Positions 8,161-18,134 of a stretch of DNA of 64,000 nt are shown here, piece after piece. A program made the position numbers and the translations under genes. Origin of the DNA: Microbacter margulisiae (GTDB lineage Bacteria > Bacteroidota > Bacteroidia > Bacteroidales > Paludibacteraceae); contig NZ_JACHYB010000001.1 of the NCBI RefSeq assembly GCF_014192515.1, positions 930,001 through 994,000 of the forward strand, read 5' to 3'. The notes below the pieces were generated by a model. That model was not told the DNA's origin, searched no databases, and saw nothing but the letters and a program-made list of their open reading frames with translations. The number at the start of each line of letters is the position of its first letter. The stretch's first letter is position 1.

Positions 8161-9777
8161 ATGATAAAATCGTTACTCAGAGCTATTTTCCTGACCTTTG
8201 GCATCGTTGTTATCTCGATTCCGTCCGACGCAATCGCTATCGGGAGCTCAAAGCATCCTGGTTGTGCATCACCAGAGCAGTTATACCAACATCTCTTCTA
8301 TGCCGTACAGAGCAACGATTCTATTTTCCCCGACAGCAAGACATTTGTCGATTGCATTCCAAAATATCCCATACCTGTAATCCTGCAAAAATACAATGCC
8401 CTACCCCACCATACCGGAACCAACGTTCTAAAACAGTTTATCGGACAAAATTTTATCATTCCGGCCACACATTTGCCCTATCAGGCTGATTCCACCAACA
8501 TCAACCGGCATATTACCCTGCTATGGAACGTGCTAACCCGGAAACCCGACCAGGCAACAAGCGGTACGCTCATTCCGCTGCCTTATCCGTATATTGTTCC
8601 CGGAGGACGGTTTCGTGAAATTTATTATTGGGACAGTTATTTCACCATGCTGGGGCTAAAGGCCGATCACCGGTACGATTTAATGGAAGACATGATTAAT
8701 AACTTTGACTGGCTGATCAGAACCTTCGGTTTTATCCCCAATGGCAACCGCACCTACTATTTAACGCGTTCGCAACCTCCATTCTTCTCCCTGATGGTCG
8801 ACCTTCTTGCGTCGGTTGAGGGCGATTCGGCCTATCTCAAATATCTACCTGAACTAAAAAAGGAATATACCTTTTGGATGAATGGCGTTAAGCGGCTTTC
8901 AGTGGCGCATCCGGCATTCCACCGTGTGGTAAGGTTGCCAGACGGAAGCATTCTCAACCGCTATTGGGACGACAGAGATGCACCACGGGCAGAATCATAC
9001 CGGCAGGATATTGCCACAGCAAAAGAAGCAAAGAGACACCTGATAAATAGAGACAATCAGGATGTTTACAGGAATCTGCGGGCTGCTGCAGAGTCGGGAT
9101 GGGACTTTTCGAGCCGATGGCTGAGTAATGTGCAGGGCAAATTTCCTTTGTACACCATACACACCACGCGTATTATTCCGGTTGACCTGAATTGCCTGTT
9201 GTATCATCTGGAAATGACGCTTGCCAAAGCCTGCCGGTTGAAAGGAGACACTTTACAGGCAGAACACTATACAAAAAAAGCCGATATCCGGGCTAAAACC
9301 ATCGTGGCGTTGTGCTGGAACCGTTCGAAAGGCTTTTTCTTTGATTACAACTTCACTACCCGTCGGCAAACAAACATCTGTTCGCTTGCAGGCGTCTATC
9401 CCCTTTTCTTCAACATGGCAACAAAACAGCAGGCAAAGGCAGTAGCGAACACGATCCGGTCACGCTTTCTTTTTCCCGGAGGATTAGTGACCACAACCAA
9501 CCTTACCTCCCAACAATGGGATGCTCCCAATGGCTGGGCTCCCCTGCAATGGATTGTCATAGAGGGTTTGCGACACTATCACGACACAATCCTTGCCGAT
9601 ACCTGCAAAAACAGATGGTTACGGGTAGTCCGGCGAACCTATGATAAGACATACCGGATAAACGAAAAGTATAACGTCATGGATCCCAATAAAAAAGGTG
9701 GTGGTGGCGAATATCCCGGACAGGATGGATTTGGTTGGACAAATGGTGTTTACCAGGCATTGTCAAAAGAGAAATAG
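8161..9777 (+). CDS. treA: Periplasmic alpha,alpha-trehalase (GH37)
   Basis: Hydrolyses trehalose to two glucose molecules. 538 residues, close to Escherichia coli TreA. A signal peptide occupies residues 1-24 (LLRAIFLTFGIVVISIPSDA). Both family signatures are intact: PGGRFREIYYWDSY near 147-160 and QWDAPNGWAP near 452-461. The regions AESGWDFSSRW and GGGGEYPGQDGFGWTNGVY, which carry the catalytic acid/base residues in GH37 enzymes, are also present. The ATG at 8161 is chosen over 8116 because it begins the signal peptide. The next gene, on the opposite strand, is an outer-membrane barrel; there is no trehalose transporter or phosphorylase nearby. The enzyme is probably used to feed on external trehalose or to recycle the osmoprotectant. 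Confidence 0.93.
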   Translation: MIKSLLRAIFLTFGIVVISIPSDAIAIGSSKHPGCASPEQLYQHLFYAVQSNDSIFPDSKTFVDCIPKYPIPVILQKYNALPHHTGTNVLKQFIGQNFIIPATHLPYQADSTNINRHITLLWNVLTRKPDQATSGTLIPLPYPYIVPGGRFREIYYWDSYFTMLGLKADHRYDLMEDMINNFDWLIRTFGFIPNGNRTYYLTRSQPPFFSLMVDLLASVEGDSAYLKYLPELKKEYTFWMNGVKRLSVAHPAFHRVVRLPDGSILNRYWDDRDAPRAESYRQDIATAKEAKRHLINRDNQDVYRNLRAAAESGWDFSSRWLSNVQGKFPLYTIHTTRIIPVDLNCLLYHLEMTLAKACRLKGDTLQAEHYTKKADIRAKTIVALCWNRSKGFFFDYNFTTRRQTNICSLAGVYPLFFNMATKQQAKAVANTIRSRFLFPGGLVTTTNLTSQQWDAPNGWAPLQWIVIEGLRHYHDTILADTCKNRWLRVVRRTYDKTYRINEKYNVMDPNKKGGGGEYPGQDGFGWTNGVYQALSKEK

Positions 9778-9782
9778 GTGTA

Positions 9783-9826
9783 CAAAGGCAGGCATTAACC
9801 TCTAAAAAAAAACACAACTGCCTTTG
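9783..9826 (+). terminator. Hairpin after the trehalase gene
   Basis: CAAAGGCAG (9783-9791) pairs with CTGCCTTTG (9818-9826); the 26-base loop contains an A-run. There is no U-tract on the forward strand, so strength is doubtful. Confidence 0.4.
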
Positions 9827-9994
9827 ATGGAGAAGGTAAAGATGAATGTTTGTTTTCTGTCACCAGTCATTTTATCCTCCTATTGATTGATTATAAACAT
9901 AAAAAGCTAAAATCCTGATATTATAGAGATTATTTGTAAATTTGGTCAGGTTATAACTACTTTAGAAGGCTTCTACCTGTCAGAAAATGAAAAT

Positions 9995-10027
9995 AGAGGG
10001 AGCTCAGCCATGCTGAAAACTCCCTCT
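9995..10027 (-). terminator. Terminator of the TonB-linked barrel gene
   Basis: AGAGGGAG (9995-10002) pairs with CTCCCTCT (10020-10027), with an inner CAGC/GCTG stem. On the reverse strand it is followed by ATTTTCATTTTC, about 40 bases past the stop at 10067. Confidence 0.6.
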
Positions 10028-10066
10028 TCCTCTACACAAGTGCTCGCCACATATCTTGTTTCAAAC

Positions 10067-12397
10067 CTACAAACCGAATCCGCTTTTTGGTTTTGCTTCA
10101 TCCTGACCGGATGGCGTATGCTTTTGGGTAACCTGCTTCCCTGCATTGAAATGATAACTGACTTCAAAGAACATAAGGTTCTTAATCAGGTTCAGGCTTG
10201 TACTCGACACTTGATAATACTGCCCGGCCTGCGTCAGGTTATGCTGTTCATACTTCAAACCCATCTTGATAGGAGGCATATATAACAAAGTAATGTTCAG
10301 CTTGCTCTTCATCAGCGATTTTTGCAAGAAGAAAACGACCAGATCGTTATTGTCCGAGGTATATCCCTGAATGGCAGCATCCCGATACATCTGCTTTTGA
10401 AGCACCAGCCCCGTGTTAACGCCAAGTTTTGGATTAACATATACCAGTGTTGAATTGATATTGAAATTATGCTGGGTAGTACCTTCACCATTATAACGGA
10501 TATGATTACTATAAATATCCATCCAGTTTTGCCAGAAAATAGTTTTAGCCAAAGGAATGGTAAAATTCAACTGAACTCCATAGCGATCGTAATATCCGGC
10601 ATTTACATTGCTTGAATAATAGTAGTTTCCTTCTTTGGTAATATAGGTCGCAATATGATGATTATCAAAATTATAATAAGGCTCAATAGTTATGGCATTC
10701 ATGATATGGAACTCCAGTCCTGCGGTATGATAAATGGAGGTTTTGAGTAAAGGATTTCCAAGTGACCACATTAACGAATCCTGAGCAGTCTTGAAAGGTG
10801 ACAATTGATCAATGCCAGGGTAATTTACAGTAGCGTGATATTTGGCAATGATATTAAATTTCTGGCTTGGAATAAATTGCACATTCAAATAAGGCAGGAA
10901 AGCTCCCTGATTATTGCGCGATGCCTGATAACGTTGCGAATACAATTCCAAGATACCTCCAGCTTTCAATCGCCATTGCTTTGCCGGCTGATAATTCAGA
11001 TAAAGCGAAAAACGATTCCGCATTTCCTTGTAGGTAAACGTGCTATCACTCTGACTACTGACACTATTATTCCCAACATAACCATACCCCAGATCAGTAG
11101 AAAAAGTTGGCGTAAACTGATAGGAATATGTACCGTTGAAACGAACATAATTCGTGTTTTTATTGATATGACTCGAACTGAAGAATTGGTCTTGTGCAAA
11201 TGAGTTGTCTCCAACGTTCGCGTTATGGCTGTAACGCAAATCGGATTCTACAGAACTTTTGTCATTAAATTTTCCATTATAGGTAAGAGTTCCCTGCCAT
11301 TGATCGGTATTATTCTGACTTGTAGTTGTTGATGAGCTTTGCCCTGTGGTAACACCATTAACGGAATTCGTCAGGTCATACCAGAAATTATTATTTTGGT
11401 GTTGCCCGTAATAATTGACCTCGGCAGAAAGCGTATGTCCTTTAGCCAAGGTGTAATCACCACCAAGACTGATACTACTGTTCCTATTACGGATTGAACT
11501 GTTCGGATCGCTATAGTCGAAAGGAGGAGTGGTCGAGGTGACCATTCCATATTGTTTGGTATATGTAATTGGAATAGCCATATTACCTCCATATCCCCAA
11601 CCAGACAGATAAACATCAAAGTTTTTATATGTATAGGTAAAGTTCAAATTGCCGTAGTCTTGAGCAAATGGATATTTGCCATTAGTGTGTACCACATCAA
11701 AAAATGACGTGTTATCAATAAAAAAGTCAACCCCTGAATAATCCTTTTTCAAAACGATATTAATCACAGCGCTATAACCATCGGTTGCATATTTCCCCAC
11801 TGGATCCTTAATCACCTCAATCCGTTCAATTCGATCAGGAGAAAGATTTTTGGCCATATTCTGATCTTTTTCAACCCCATCAATCAGAATCAGGACATTG
11901 GTTTTTCCGTCAACACTTATGGATTTATCATAACGGTTGTAATTCACTCCGTTCAGTTTTCCAAGAAGTTCCGAAGAAGTGGTAGTTCCGGCGCGCATCT
12001 CTTTGGTGATAGTAAATACATCCCGATCGATCTTATTCTGACGCGCATTCCCTTTTACTGCAACCTCATTCAATTGCTTGGCATCCTCCATCATCAATAT
12101 GGTTCCCATATTCCGATTTTTAAATGTCACTTCATAATCTTTATACCCCATAAAGCGAATCCGGATTTTAGCAGTTTTCAGAGGTGGAGTAATTTCAAAA
12201 TATCCTTTCGAATCAGTTATACATCCAAGCAAAAGACTGTCTTTTGTTGAAAGCAGTTCTACGGTAGCAAACTCAATCGGTTGTTTGGTTTGGCTATCTT
12301 TTACAGTAGCTGAAACATCAGCCGCACTTTTTGCCGATACCATAAAAGAACAGCTAACCAACAAAATCAGAACAGAAAAGAATACTCTTTTTTTCAT
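10067..12397 (-). CDS. TonB-dependent outer-membrane beta-barrel protein
   Basis: 776 residues. A signal peptide (1-22, VFFSVLILLVSCSFMVSA) is followed by a carboxypeptidase-regulatory-like domain (about 27-110, KDSQTKQPIEFATVELL...). A TonB plug follows at about 115-220 (NVLILIDGVEKDQNMAKNL, IERIEVIKDPVGKYATDGYSAVINIVLKK), and then a long barrel of alternating aromatic strands. This is the layout of the Bacteroidota outer-membrane beta-barrel group related to TonB receptors. No SusD-like lipoprotein lies next to it, so it is not a typical glycan-uptake pair, and the substrate is unknown. The tail after residue 750 is polar and unusual in not ending on an aromatic barrel strand. Two reverse-strand -7 elements lie upstream (12569-12576, 12823-12830). 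Confidence 0.88.
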   Translation of the reverse strand: MKKRVFFSVLILLVSCSFMVSAKSAADVSATVKDSQTKQPIEFATVELLSTKDSLLLGCITDSKGYFEITPPLKTAKIRIRFMGYKDYEVTFKNRNMGTILMMEDAKQLNEVAVKGNARQNKIDRDVFTITKEMRAGTTTSSELLGKLNGVNYNRYDKSISVDGKTNVLILIDGVEKDQNMAKNLSPDRIERIEVIKDPVGKYATDGYSAVINIVLKKDYSGVDFFIDNTSFFDVVHTNGKYPFAQDYGNLNFTYTYKNFDVYLSGWGYGGNMAIPITYTKQYGMVTSTTPPFDYSDPNSSIRNRNSSISLGGDYTLAKGHTLSAEVNYYGQHQNNNFWYDLTNSVNGVTTGQSSSTTTSQNNTDQWQGTLTYNGKFNDKSSVESDLRYSHNANVGDNSFAQDQFFSSSHINKNTNYVRFNGTYSYQFTPTFSTDLGYGYVGNNSVSSQSDSTFTYKEMRNRFSLYLNYQPAKQWRLKAGGILELYSQRYQASRNNQGAFLPYLNVQFIPSQKFNIIAKYHATVNYPGIDQLSPFKTAQDSLMWSLGNPLLKTSIYHTAGLEFHIMNAITIEPYYNFDNHHIATYITKEGNYYYSSNVNAGYYDRYGVQLNFTIPLAKTIFWQNWMDIYSNHIRYNGEGTTQHNFNINSTLVYVNPKLGVNTGLVLQKQMYRDAAIQGYTSDNNDLVVFFLQKSLMKSKLNITLLYMPPIKMGLKYEQHNLTQAGQYYQVSSTSLNLIKNLMFFEVSYHFNAGKQVTQKHTPSGQDEAKPKSGFGL

Positions 12398-12516
12398 AGA
12401 ATAAAAATTTTGTTTTATAAGTAAGACTTACGGAACATGCATGCTGACGTTATCATTTTTATGGCTGAAAGCACTTGCATAACCGATTCATACGCTCAAA
12501 TAAAAAATTAAATATG

Positions 12517-12533
12517 AATGCAACAATTGCATT
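12517..12533. promoter_or_regulatory. Palindrome AATGCAA-CAA-TTGCATT, candidate operator
   Basis: A perfect 7-3-7 inverted repeat within the leader of the barrel gene. Its half site TTGCATTA (12527-12534) recurs at 12807-12814 next to the second upstream promoter element. A regulator is not identified. The remainder of 12398-12980 is AT-rich with no reading frame of note. Confidence 0.35.
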
Positions 12534-12568
12534 ATGAACATTTCTCAGATTTATAATATTTGTCGATG

Positions 12569-12576
12569 CAAAGATA
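12569..12576 (-). promoter_or_regulatory. Proximal -7 element of the barrel gene
   Basis: Reverse-strand TATCTTTG, 172 bases before the ATG at 12397. Confidence 0.45.
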
Positions 12577-12822
12577 TATATATAATAAATTACTATGCTA
12601 TACACACTACCTTTTATTCTGTCTATTTATAAACAATTAACTATTAAATCTGTAATCAATATCATTTAATCTACCTAAAATCGCTAACAAACAATATACT
12701 GTATTCAATGTTTTCTCAAATAAACAAATTCGCTCTGCATGATAATAAATAAATATAAGACCTATGTATAGACTTAATAGCGAAAACCAAATGAATTAGT
12801 GTACCATTGCATTAATACACTG

Positions 12823-12830
12823 CAAAGATA
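12823..12830 (-). promoter_or_regulatory. Distal -7 element upstream of the barrel gene
   Basis: A second reverse-strand TATCTTTG, followed immediately by an AGTGTA/TACACT inverted repeat (12798-12821). It may start a long leader or a separate small RNA. Confidence 0.4.
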
Positions 12831-12980
12831 TGACATATAATTCAGATAAATACCATCTCCCTATGAATTTAATAATATTTAATCAAGAATGAGACACAAG
12901 ATGGAAATAAAACTCATTTTCAAGGTAATAGATTTTACAAAAAAAAGAGATAAGGGAATAAAAAGGAAATGGGAATAAAA

Positions 12981-13013
12981 AAAGAGGAAATGATCAGTTA
13001 TCATTTCCTCTTT
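12981..13013 (-). terminator. Terminator of the CAT tRNA
   Basis: AAAGAGGAAATGA (12981-12993) pairs with TCATTTCCTCTTT (13001-13013) around a 7-base loop. On the reverse strand the stem is followed by a run of T. It begins four bases past the tRNA 3' end. Confidence 0.85.
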
Positions 13014-13016
13014 TTG

Positions 13017-13091
13017 TGGGCCCAACAGGGCTTGAACCTGTGACCCCCTGATTATGAGTCAGGTGCTACTAACCAACTGAGCTATGGGCCC
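13017..13091 (-). tRNA. tRNA with anticodon CAT (Met or Ile2)
   Basis: 75 nt cloverleaf: acceptor GGGCCCA/TGGGCCC, anticodon stem CCTGA/TCAGG around CTCATAA (anticodon CAT), T-arm ACAGG-TTCAAGC-CCTGT, no encoded CCA. CAT is read as elongator methionine, or as isoleucine after lysidine modification. Sequence alone does not settle which; it is not an initiator, because the acceptor starts with a G-C pair. The D-arm is odd: GCTC is followed by AGTTGGTTAGTAGC, one base more than the usual GCTC...GAGC, which forces a bulge or a mismatch. Confidence 0.88.
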
Positions 13092-13109
13092 TCGTTTGCA
13101 AATTTTGCG

Positions 13110-13117
13110 TACCTTTG
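13110..13117 (+). promoter_or_regulatory. -7 element of the HAD-yraN pair
   Basis: TACCTTTG, 65 bases before the ATG at 13182, beginning 19 bases beyond the tRNA's 5' end. Confidence 0.5.
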
Positions 13118-13181
13118 CAAAGCGGACACAAAGGTATTATTTTTTTGCAATTTCTGCAACTACAGATTGACATTTTTCATC

Positions 13182-13847
13182 ATGATTGATTTTTCTTCTA
13201 TTCAGGCCATCTTTTTCGACTTTGGCGGTGTTTTAATTGATTTAGACAAAGAACAATGTATTAATAATTTAAAGCACACAACAGGATACGATTTTTCTAC
13301 AATGATAGGAAATTATGCGCAAGCTGACATTTTTATGCAACTGGAACGGGGCGTTGCTACAATTGATGATTTTCATCAAGAGATTCGTCGTATCAGTGAT
13401 TCAAAAGCAAGCGATCAGGAAATTGATGAGGCATGGAATTCATTTTTGCTGGATGTTCCTGTGAGGAAGAAAATGTTGTTACTGGATTTACGTCGTTGCT
13501 TCAAAGTATTTTTATTAAGCAATACCAACGTAATTCATGTGGAGAAAAGTCTAAAAACCCAATTCAATGCTAATGGATTAACCACAGACGACTATTTTGA
13601 CAAATGTTATTTTTCCAACGAAATCCATTTAGTAAAGCCTGAACGCGCATTATTTGAATATGTGCTTCACGACTCAGGTTTTCAAAGCCAGTCTTGTCTT
13701 TTTTTAGATGATGGGGAAGCAAACATTGAAATGGCAGCATCACTTGGTTTTCAGACTTATTTGGTTAAGCCAAATGAAGACTTGCGGCCTTTGTTTGCAC
13801 CGGTTTTGGAGAAAAGAAAACATAACAGTATAAATTGTCGTTGCTGA
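13182..13847 (+). CDS. HAD-superfamily phosphatase (subfamily IA)
   Basis: 221 residues. Motif I is FFDFGGVLIDLD (about 11-22) with the nucleophilic Asp. Motif II is LSNTN, motif III contains the Lys in LVKPERALFEYVL, and motif IV is FLDDGEANIEMA. This matches YihX/epoxide-hydrolase-N-like HAD hydrolases, which dephosphorylate small sugar phosphates or nucleotides; the substrate is not predictable. A TTG 15 bases upstream is in frame but the ATG at 13182 is preferred. yraN follows 26 bases after the stop on the same strand, probably co-transcribed. Confidence 0.85.
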   Translation: MIDFSSIQAIFFDFGGVLIDLDKEQCINNLKHTTGYDFSTMIGNYAQADIFMQLERGVATIDDFHQEIRRISDSKASDQEIDEAWNSFLLDVPVRKKMLLLDLRRCFKVFLLSNTNVIHVEKSLKTQFNANGLTTDDYFDKCYFSNEIHLVKPERALFEYVLHDSGFQSQSCLFLDDGEANIEMAASLGFQTYLVKPNEDLRPLFAPVLEKRKHNSINCRC

Positions 13848-13873
13848 TTCCAATCAAGCTTAAACATCAAACA

Positions 13874-14239
13874 ATGGCTGCACATAACGAATTAGGAAAA
13901 GAAGGAGAAGAATATGCTGTCGAATATTTACAGCAGGAAGGCTATCGAATTCGACACACAAATTGGTTCTTCGGCAAAATGGAACTGGACATCGTTGCAG
14001 AAAAAGAAGATACTTTGATTGTCGTTGAAGTAAAAACAAGATCAACAGAAACCTTTGAACATCCCGAGGAAGCAATAACGCCTGCAAAAATCAGACGTAT
14101 TGTAAATGCAGCAGACGCTTACATTCAACAGTTTGAAATAGATATGCCAACCCGCTTTGACGTAGTTTCTGTGATCCCCGACAGGAAAGGATTTCATATT
14201 TTACATATTGAAGATGCTTTTATGGCTCCTGTCAATTAA
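13874..14239 (+). CDS. yraN: UPF0102 (YraN-type) nuclease-fold protein
   Basis: 121 residues beginning MAAHNELGKEGEEYAVEYL. It has the UPF0102 pattern: an N-terminal helix with GKEGEE, then NWFFGKMELDIVAEKEDTLIVVEVKTRS, which holds the E/D...D...E-x-K core of a restriction-endonuclease-like fold. Members are small (about 120 residues) and poorly characterised; an exchange or repair role has been suggested. The ATG at 13874 is used, since the upstream open stretch overlaps the HAD gene. It converges on alaS, with only 15 bases between the two stops. Confidence 0.87.
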   Translation: MAAHNELGKEGEEYAVEYLQQEGYRIRHTNWFFGKMELDIVAEKEDTLIVVEVKTRSTETFEHPEEAITPAKIRRIVNAADAYIQQFEIDMPTRFDVVSVIPDRKGFHILHIEDAFMAPVN

Positions 14240-14254
14240 AATCTAAATTATCCT

Positions 14255-16876
14255 TTAACGGAACAACAATTGTTTGGCCTGCTCCATAGCAGCATCAAGC
14301 CCATTACTGTTTTTTCCGCCAGCAGTTGCCAGAAAAGGCTGTCCACCTCCTTTACCATCAATTGCAAGAGCCGCCTGACGAACAATATTTGAAGCATTAC
14401 AACCTGCATCAACAAGTGGCTGGCTTAACAAGACCGTTAAAGAAGGTTTGCCATCATTGCTTGTTCCAAAAATTGCAGCAAATTTCTCATTTTGAAACCT
14501 ATTTTTTAAGCGGATTGCTACCGTGCGAACCACATCGGGATGAACATCACCTTTCCATGAAATGACATGTACATCTCCAACGTTATCAATCTGTTGTAAG
14601 AGTTCCTTATATAATTGTTCAATTTTTTCTTCTCGGTATTGTCCTATTTGCTTTGTAAGTACTGCATGCTCATCAATCAGTTTCTGCAATCCTTGTAAAA
14701 TATAGGGAGCTTGATGTAATTTTTCCCGAATAGCTTTAATTAGCTCCTGTTGATTTTTAACAAACAATTCAGCTCCTTCTGCTGTTACAGCCTCAATTCT
14801 TCTGATGCCTGCAGCAACAGAGCTTTCTGCAACAATTTTAAAACAGCCTATTTCTCCGGTAGCAGAGACATGTGTCCCGCCGCAGAGTTCAATAGAAGAA
14901 CCAAATTGAACAACACGTACATCATCACCGTATTTTTCACCAAAAAGAGCCATAGCTCCCATCTCACGAGCCTGTGCAATAGGCAAATGCCTGTATTCAT
15001 TCAAAGTTCTATTTTCACGAATTACACGGTTAACTTCTTGTTCTACTTGTTGAAGTTCCTCTTCTGTCATTTTTTGAAAATGTGAAAAATCGAAACGAAG
15101 TGTATCTGGCGACACAAACGAACCTTTTTGCTCTACATGAGTTCCAAGAACATGACGTAAAGCTTCATGCAATAAGTGAGTAGCAGTATGATTATTCTCT
15201 GTTGCCTGCCGTTTATTTACATCAACTTTAGCGATAAAAGTAGCAGACGGATCTTCCGGTAAAGTTGTTACGATATGTACAGCTAAATTATTTTCCCGCT
15301 TTGTATCAATAATTGAAATAGAATTAGAATCACTAATCAATAGTCCTTTATCTCCAACTTGCCCTCCCATTTCTGCATAGAACGGAGTACGGTCAAGCAC
15401 AATTTGATAAAACTGATTGTTTTTTTGTTTGATTTCCCTATAACGTAACATGCGCACTTCGCTCTCCGTCGCATCATATCCCACAAATTCGGTATCCCCC
15501 TCACGAATAACAACCCAATCACCGGTTTCCACAGCGGCAGCATTACGAGCCCGCTCCTTTTGCTGTTGCATTTCCTTTTGGAACTCAACAACGTCAAGCG
15601 ACAGTTCGTGTTCTTTTAAAATCAGTTCAGTTAAATCAAGCGGAAAACCATAGGTATCGTACAATGTAAAAGCATCGTGACCACTAATTACGGTTGTTCC
15701 AGAAAGCTTAACCTCTGCAATTACCTTATCCAACAGACGAATACCTGTTTCCAGTGTACGCAAGAATGATTCCTCCTCTTCTTTTATAACTTTGCCAATC
15801 AATACTTGCTGAGCTTTCAATTCAGGATAAGCATCTCCCATAGTACGTAATAAAGCAGGCAGTAATGCGTACATAAAAGGTTGTTTCTGATCCAGGAATG
15901 TATATCCATACCGTACTGCACGACGCAAAATCCGGCGAATTACATAACCTGCCTTTACATTGGAAGGTAATTGACCGTCAGTGATGGCAAAAGCAATGGT
16001 ACGAATATGATCAGCCACAACACGCATAGCAATATCCGTTTTATCTTTTTCTCCGTAAGGAATATTACACAACATGGAGATTTCCCTGATAATAGGTTGG
16101 AATACATCCGTATCATAATTGGATAATTTCCCCTGAATGGCCATGCACAAACGTTCAAACCCCATGCCTGTATCAATCACTTTCGCAGGAAGTGGTTCAA
16201 GTAATCCATCCGCTTTACGATTGTATTGCATAAAGACAAGATTCCAAATTTCAATCACTTGCGGATGACTTTGGTTGACTAAAGTCAAACCATCCATCTT
16301 AGTACGTTCATGGTCGGGACGAATATCTATATGTATTTCGGAACAAGGGCCACAAGGTCCGGTATCTCCCATTTCCCAAAAATTATCTTTTCTATTTCCA
16401 TTGATAATACGTTGGGGATCAATTAATTTTGACCAATAGCCAGCAGCTTCTTCATCCCGTTCCAGGCCTTCTTTTGGAGACCCTTCGAAAACAGTTACAT
16501 AAAGACGCTCTTTATCAATACCTAAGACTTCAGTCAAATACTCCCATGCCCATTCAATCGCTTCTTTTTTGAAATAATCACCAAATGACCAGTTCCCTAA
16601 CATTTCAAACATGGTATGATGATAGGTATCGTGTCCGACTTCTTCAAGATCATTATGTTTACCGCTTACACGCAAACATTTTTGGCTATCTGCAACCCGT
16701 GAATAAACGACAGGATCATTCCCTAAAATAATGTTTTTGAATTGATTCATCCCTGCATTGGTAAACATCAAAGTAGGGTCGTCCTTAATTACCATTGGCG
16801 CTGAAGGCACAATGTGATGTTGTTTAGATGTAAAAAAATCGAGAAAAGATTGACGGATTTCCTGAGAAGTCTTCAT
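14255..16876 (-). CDS. alaS: Alanine--tRNA ligase
   Basis: 873 residues, full length. The N-terminal catalytic class II domain starts [18 protein letters not shown], with motif [15 protein letters not shown]. The editing domain carries the zinc site [11 protein letters not shown] near residue 560 and CGGTHV near 664. A C-terminal DHHA1-like domain includes [14 protein letters not shown]. It charges tRNA-Ala and clears mischarged Ser/Gly. It is the last gene of an hpt-adk-alaS run on the reverse strand, 41 bases after adk, probably sharing the promoter at 18135-18142. Confidence 0.98.
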   Translation of the reverse strand: MKTSQEIRQSFLDFFTSKQHHIVPSAPMVIKDDPTLMFTNAGMNQFKNIILGNDPVVYSRVADSQKCLRVSGKHNDLEEVGHDTYHHTMFEMLGNWSFGDYFKKEAIEWAWEYLTEVLGIDKERLYVTVFEGSPKEGLERDEEAAGYWSKLIDPQRIINGNRKDNFWEMGDTGPCGPCSEIHIDIRPDHERTKMDGLTLVNQSHPQVIEIWNLVFMQYNRKADGLLEPLPAKVIDTGMGFERLCMAIQGKLSNYDTDVFQPIIREISMLCNIPYGEKDKTDIAMRVVADHIRTIAFAITDGQLPSNVKAGYVIRRILRRAVRYGYTFLDQKQPFMYALLPALLRTMGDAYPELKAQQVLIGKVIKEEEESFLRTLETGIRLLDKVIAEVKLSGTTVISGHDAFTLYDTYGFPLDLTELILKEHELSLDVVEFQKEMQQQKERARNAAAVETGDWVVIREGDTEFVGYDATESEVRMLRYREIKQKNNQFYQIVLDRTPFYAEMGGQVGDKGLLISDSNSISIIDTKRENNLAVHIVTTLPEDPSATFIAKVDVNKRQATENNHTATHLLHEALRHVLGTHVEQKGSFVSPDTLRFDFSHFQKMTEEELQQVEQEVNRVIRENRTLNEYRHLPIAQAREMGAMALFGEKYGDDVRVVQFGSSIELCGGTHVSATGEIGCFKIVAESSVAAGIRRIEAVTAEGAELFVKNQQELIKAIREKLHQAPYILQGLQKLIDEHAVLTKQIGQYREEKIEQLYKELLQQIDNVGDVHVISWKGDVHPDVVRTVAIRLKNRFQNEKFAAIFGTSNDGKPSLTVLLSQPLVDAGCNASNIVRQAALAIDGKGGGQPFLATAGGKNSNGLDAAMEQAKQLLFR

Positions 16877-16917
16877 ATTGTTATGAGAAGAATAAGTTAA
16901 GTTGAAACGTTTTTGTT

Positions 16918-17493
16918 TTACATTTTTGAGTTCAGAATAGCACGAATACGGGCAAATATTTGTTCAATTGTCCCATTACCATTCACATGGAAGTATTTTC
17001 CTGCTTGTTTGTAAAAATCGATTACTGGTTCAGTCTGCTGATGATAAACATCCAACCGATGAGCAATCGTCTCAGGGTTATCATCACTACGACCTGCCAA
17101 CTTACCGCGTAAGACAAGACGCTCAATCAATTCAGGAGTTTCCACTGCAATTTCTATCATCAATAAAATATTCTGATGGAGTTCAGTTACCAATCTATCA
17201 AGTGCTTCTGCCTGAGCTACCGTACGGGGAAATCCATCAAGAATAATACCTTTTGAATCATTATCTAATTGCTGCAACGTGTCTTTGAGCATATCAATCA
17301 TCAATTCGTCCGGCAAAAGTTTCCCCTGTGAAATATACGTTTCAGCCAATTGTCCCAATGATGAATGTTTTGCTATTTCCGCTCGCAGCATATCACCTGT
17401 CGACAGATGTTTCAATTGGTAAGTTTCTGCAATCAATGCACTTTGAGTTCCTTTTCCCGATCCGGGAGCGCCAAACAAAATCAAATGATTCAT
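16918..17493 (-). CDS. adk: Adenylate kinase
   Basis: 191 residues. P-loop [10 protein letters not shown] at 8-17, then the AMP-binding STGDMLRAE and [14 protein letters not shown] short LID ([19 protein letters not shown]) lacks the zinc cysteines, as in the short-form enzymes common in Bacteroidota. It interconverts ATP + AMP and 2 ADP in the cytoplasm. It lies 42 bases after hpt and 41 before alaS, so the three are likely one operon joining purine salvage and nucleotide balance. Confidence 0.97.
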   Translation of the reverse strand: MNHLILFGAPGSGKGTQSALIAETYQLKHLSTGDMLRAEIAKHSSLGQLAETYISQGKLLPDELMIDMLKDTLQQLDNDSKGIILDGFPRTVAQAEALDRLVTELHQNILLMIEIAVETPELIERLVLRGKLAGRSDDNPETIAHRLDVYHQQTEPVIDFYKQAGKYFHVNGNGTIEQIFARIRAILNSKM

Positions 17494-17535
17494 AATAGAA
17501 GTATTTTGTTTTATATCACATTAATTTACAGATTA

Positions 17536-18072
17536 CTAGGAATTTAGTACATAAATTTCTCTCAAGTTACGGCCATAGCCATCATAATCTAACCCGTAAC
17601 CTACAATAAATTGATTAGGAATTTTCAAAGCCACATAATTAAGAGGAACTTCACGTTGCAATGAGTCTGGCTTCAGAAAAAAAGTAGCGACACGAATGTC
17701 GGTAGCTCCTTTTTCCTGCAATGAATTAACTATTCTCTCCATCGTAATACCGGTATCAACAATATCCTCTACCACTACAACAGTGCGATTTACAACGCTT
17801 TCGTTAAGTCCAAAAATTTCTTTTACAACACCCGTACTTTGAGTCCCTTCATATGATGAAAGCTTGATAAATGTAATCTCGCAAGGAATAGTGACATGGC
17901 GCATCAAGTCTGCTGCAAACATGAAAGCTCCGTTTAATACCACCAAAAAAATTGGATTCTTACCTGCCAGGTCCCAATTAATTTGTTCAGCCACATTTTC
18001 AACAGCTTGCTGAATCTGATCTGCTGAAATAAAAATAGAAAACTCTTTATCTTTAATAGTAACCGTCTTCAT
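17536..18072 (-). CDS. hpt: Hypoxanthine phosphoribosyltransferase
   Basis: 178 residues. The PRPP-binding motif is VVVVEDIVDTGITM, with FLVVLNGAFMFAADL and the flexible-loop region KLSSYEGTQSTG upstream. It makes IMP or GMP from hypoxanthine or guanine and PRPP. The ATG at 18072 is used; the longer frame to 18144 runs through a promoter element and a hairpin. The leader contains a 12-bp perfect hairpin (18101-18127). First gene of hpt-adk-alaS. Confidence 0.95.
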   Translation of the reverse strand: MKTVTIKDKEFSIFISADQIQQAVENVAEQINWDLAGKNPIFLVVLNGAFMFAADLMRHVTIPCEITFIKLSSYEGTQSTGVVKEIFGLNESVVNRTVVVVEDIVDTGITMERIVNSLQEKGATDIRVATFFLKPDSLQREVPLNYVALKIPNQFIVGYGLDYDGYGRNLREIYVLNS

Positions 18073-18100
18073 TGTCTTATAAATTAAAAAATTGACAGGA

Positions 18101-18127
18101 GTGTTACTCCTGTCAATAAAAAGGCAA
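18101..18127 (-). terminator. Hairpin between the TPR gene and hpt
   Basis: ATTGACAGGAGT (18101-18112) pairs perfectly with ACTCCTGTCAAT (18116-18127) around a 3-base loop. On the reverse strand it is followed by TTTTTAATTTA. It can terminate the upstream TPR transcript. It also lies downstream of the TACCTTTG element at 18135-18142, so it would form the very 5' end of hpt mRNA. Confidence 0.7.
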
Positions 18128-18134
18128 AGGTACA

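Noticed and set aside
10067..12397. SusC/SusD-type glycan uptake pair
   Set aside because: No SusD-like gene adjoins and the barrel belongs to the shorter beta-barrel group.
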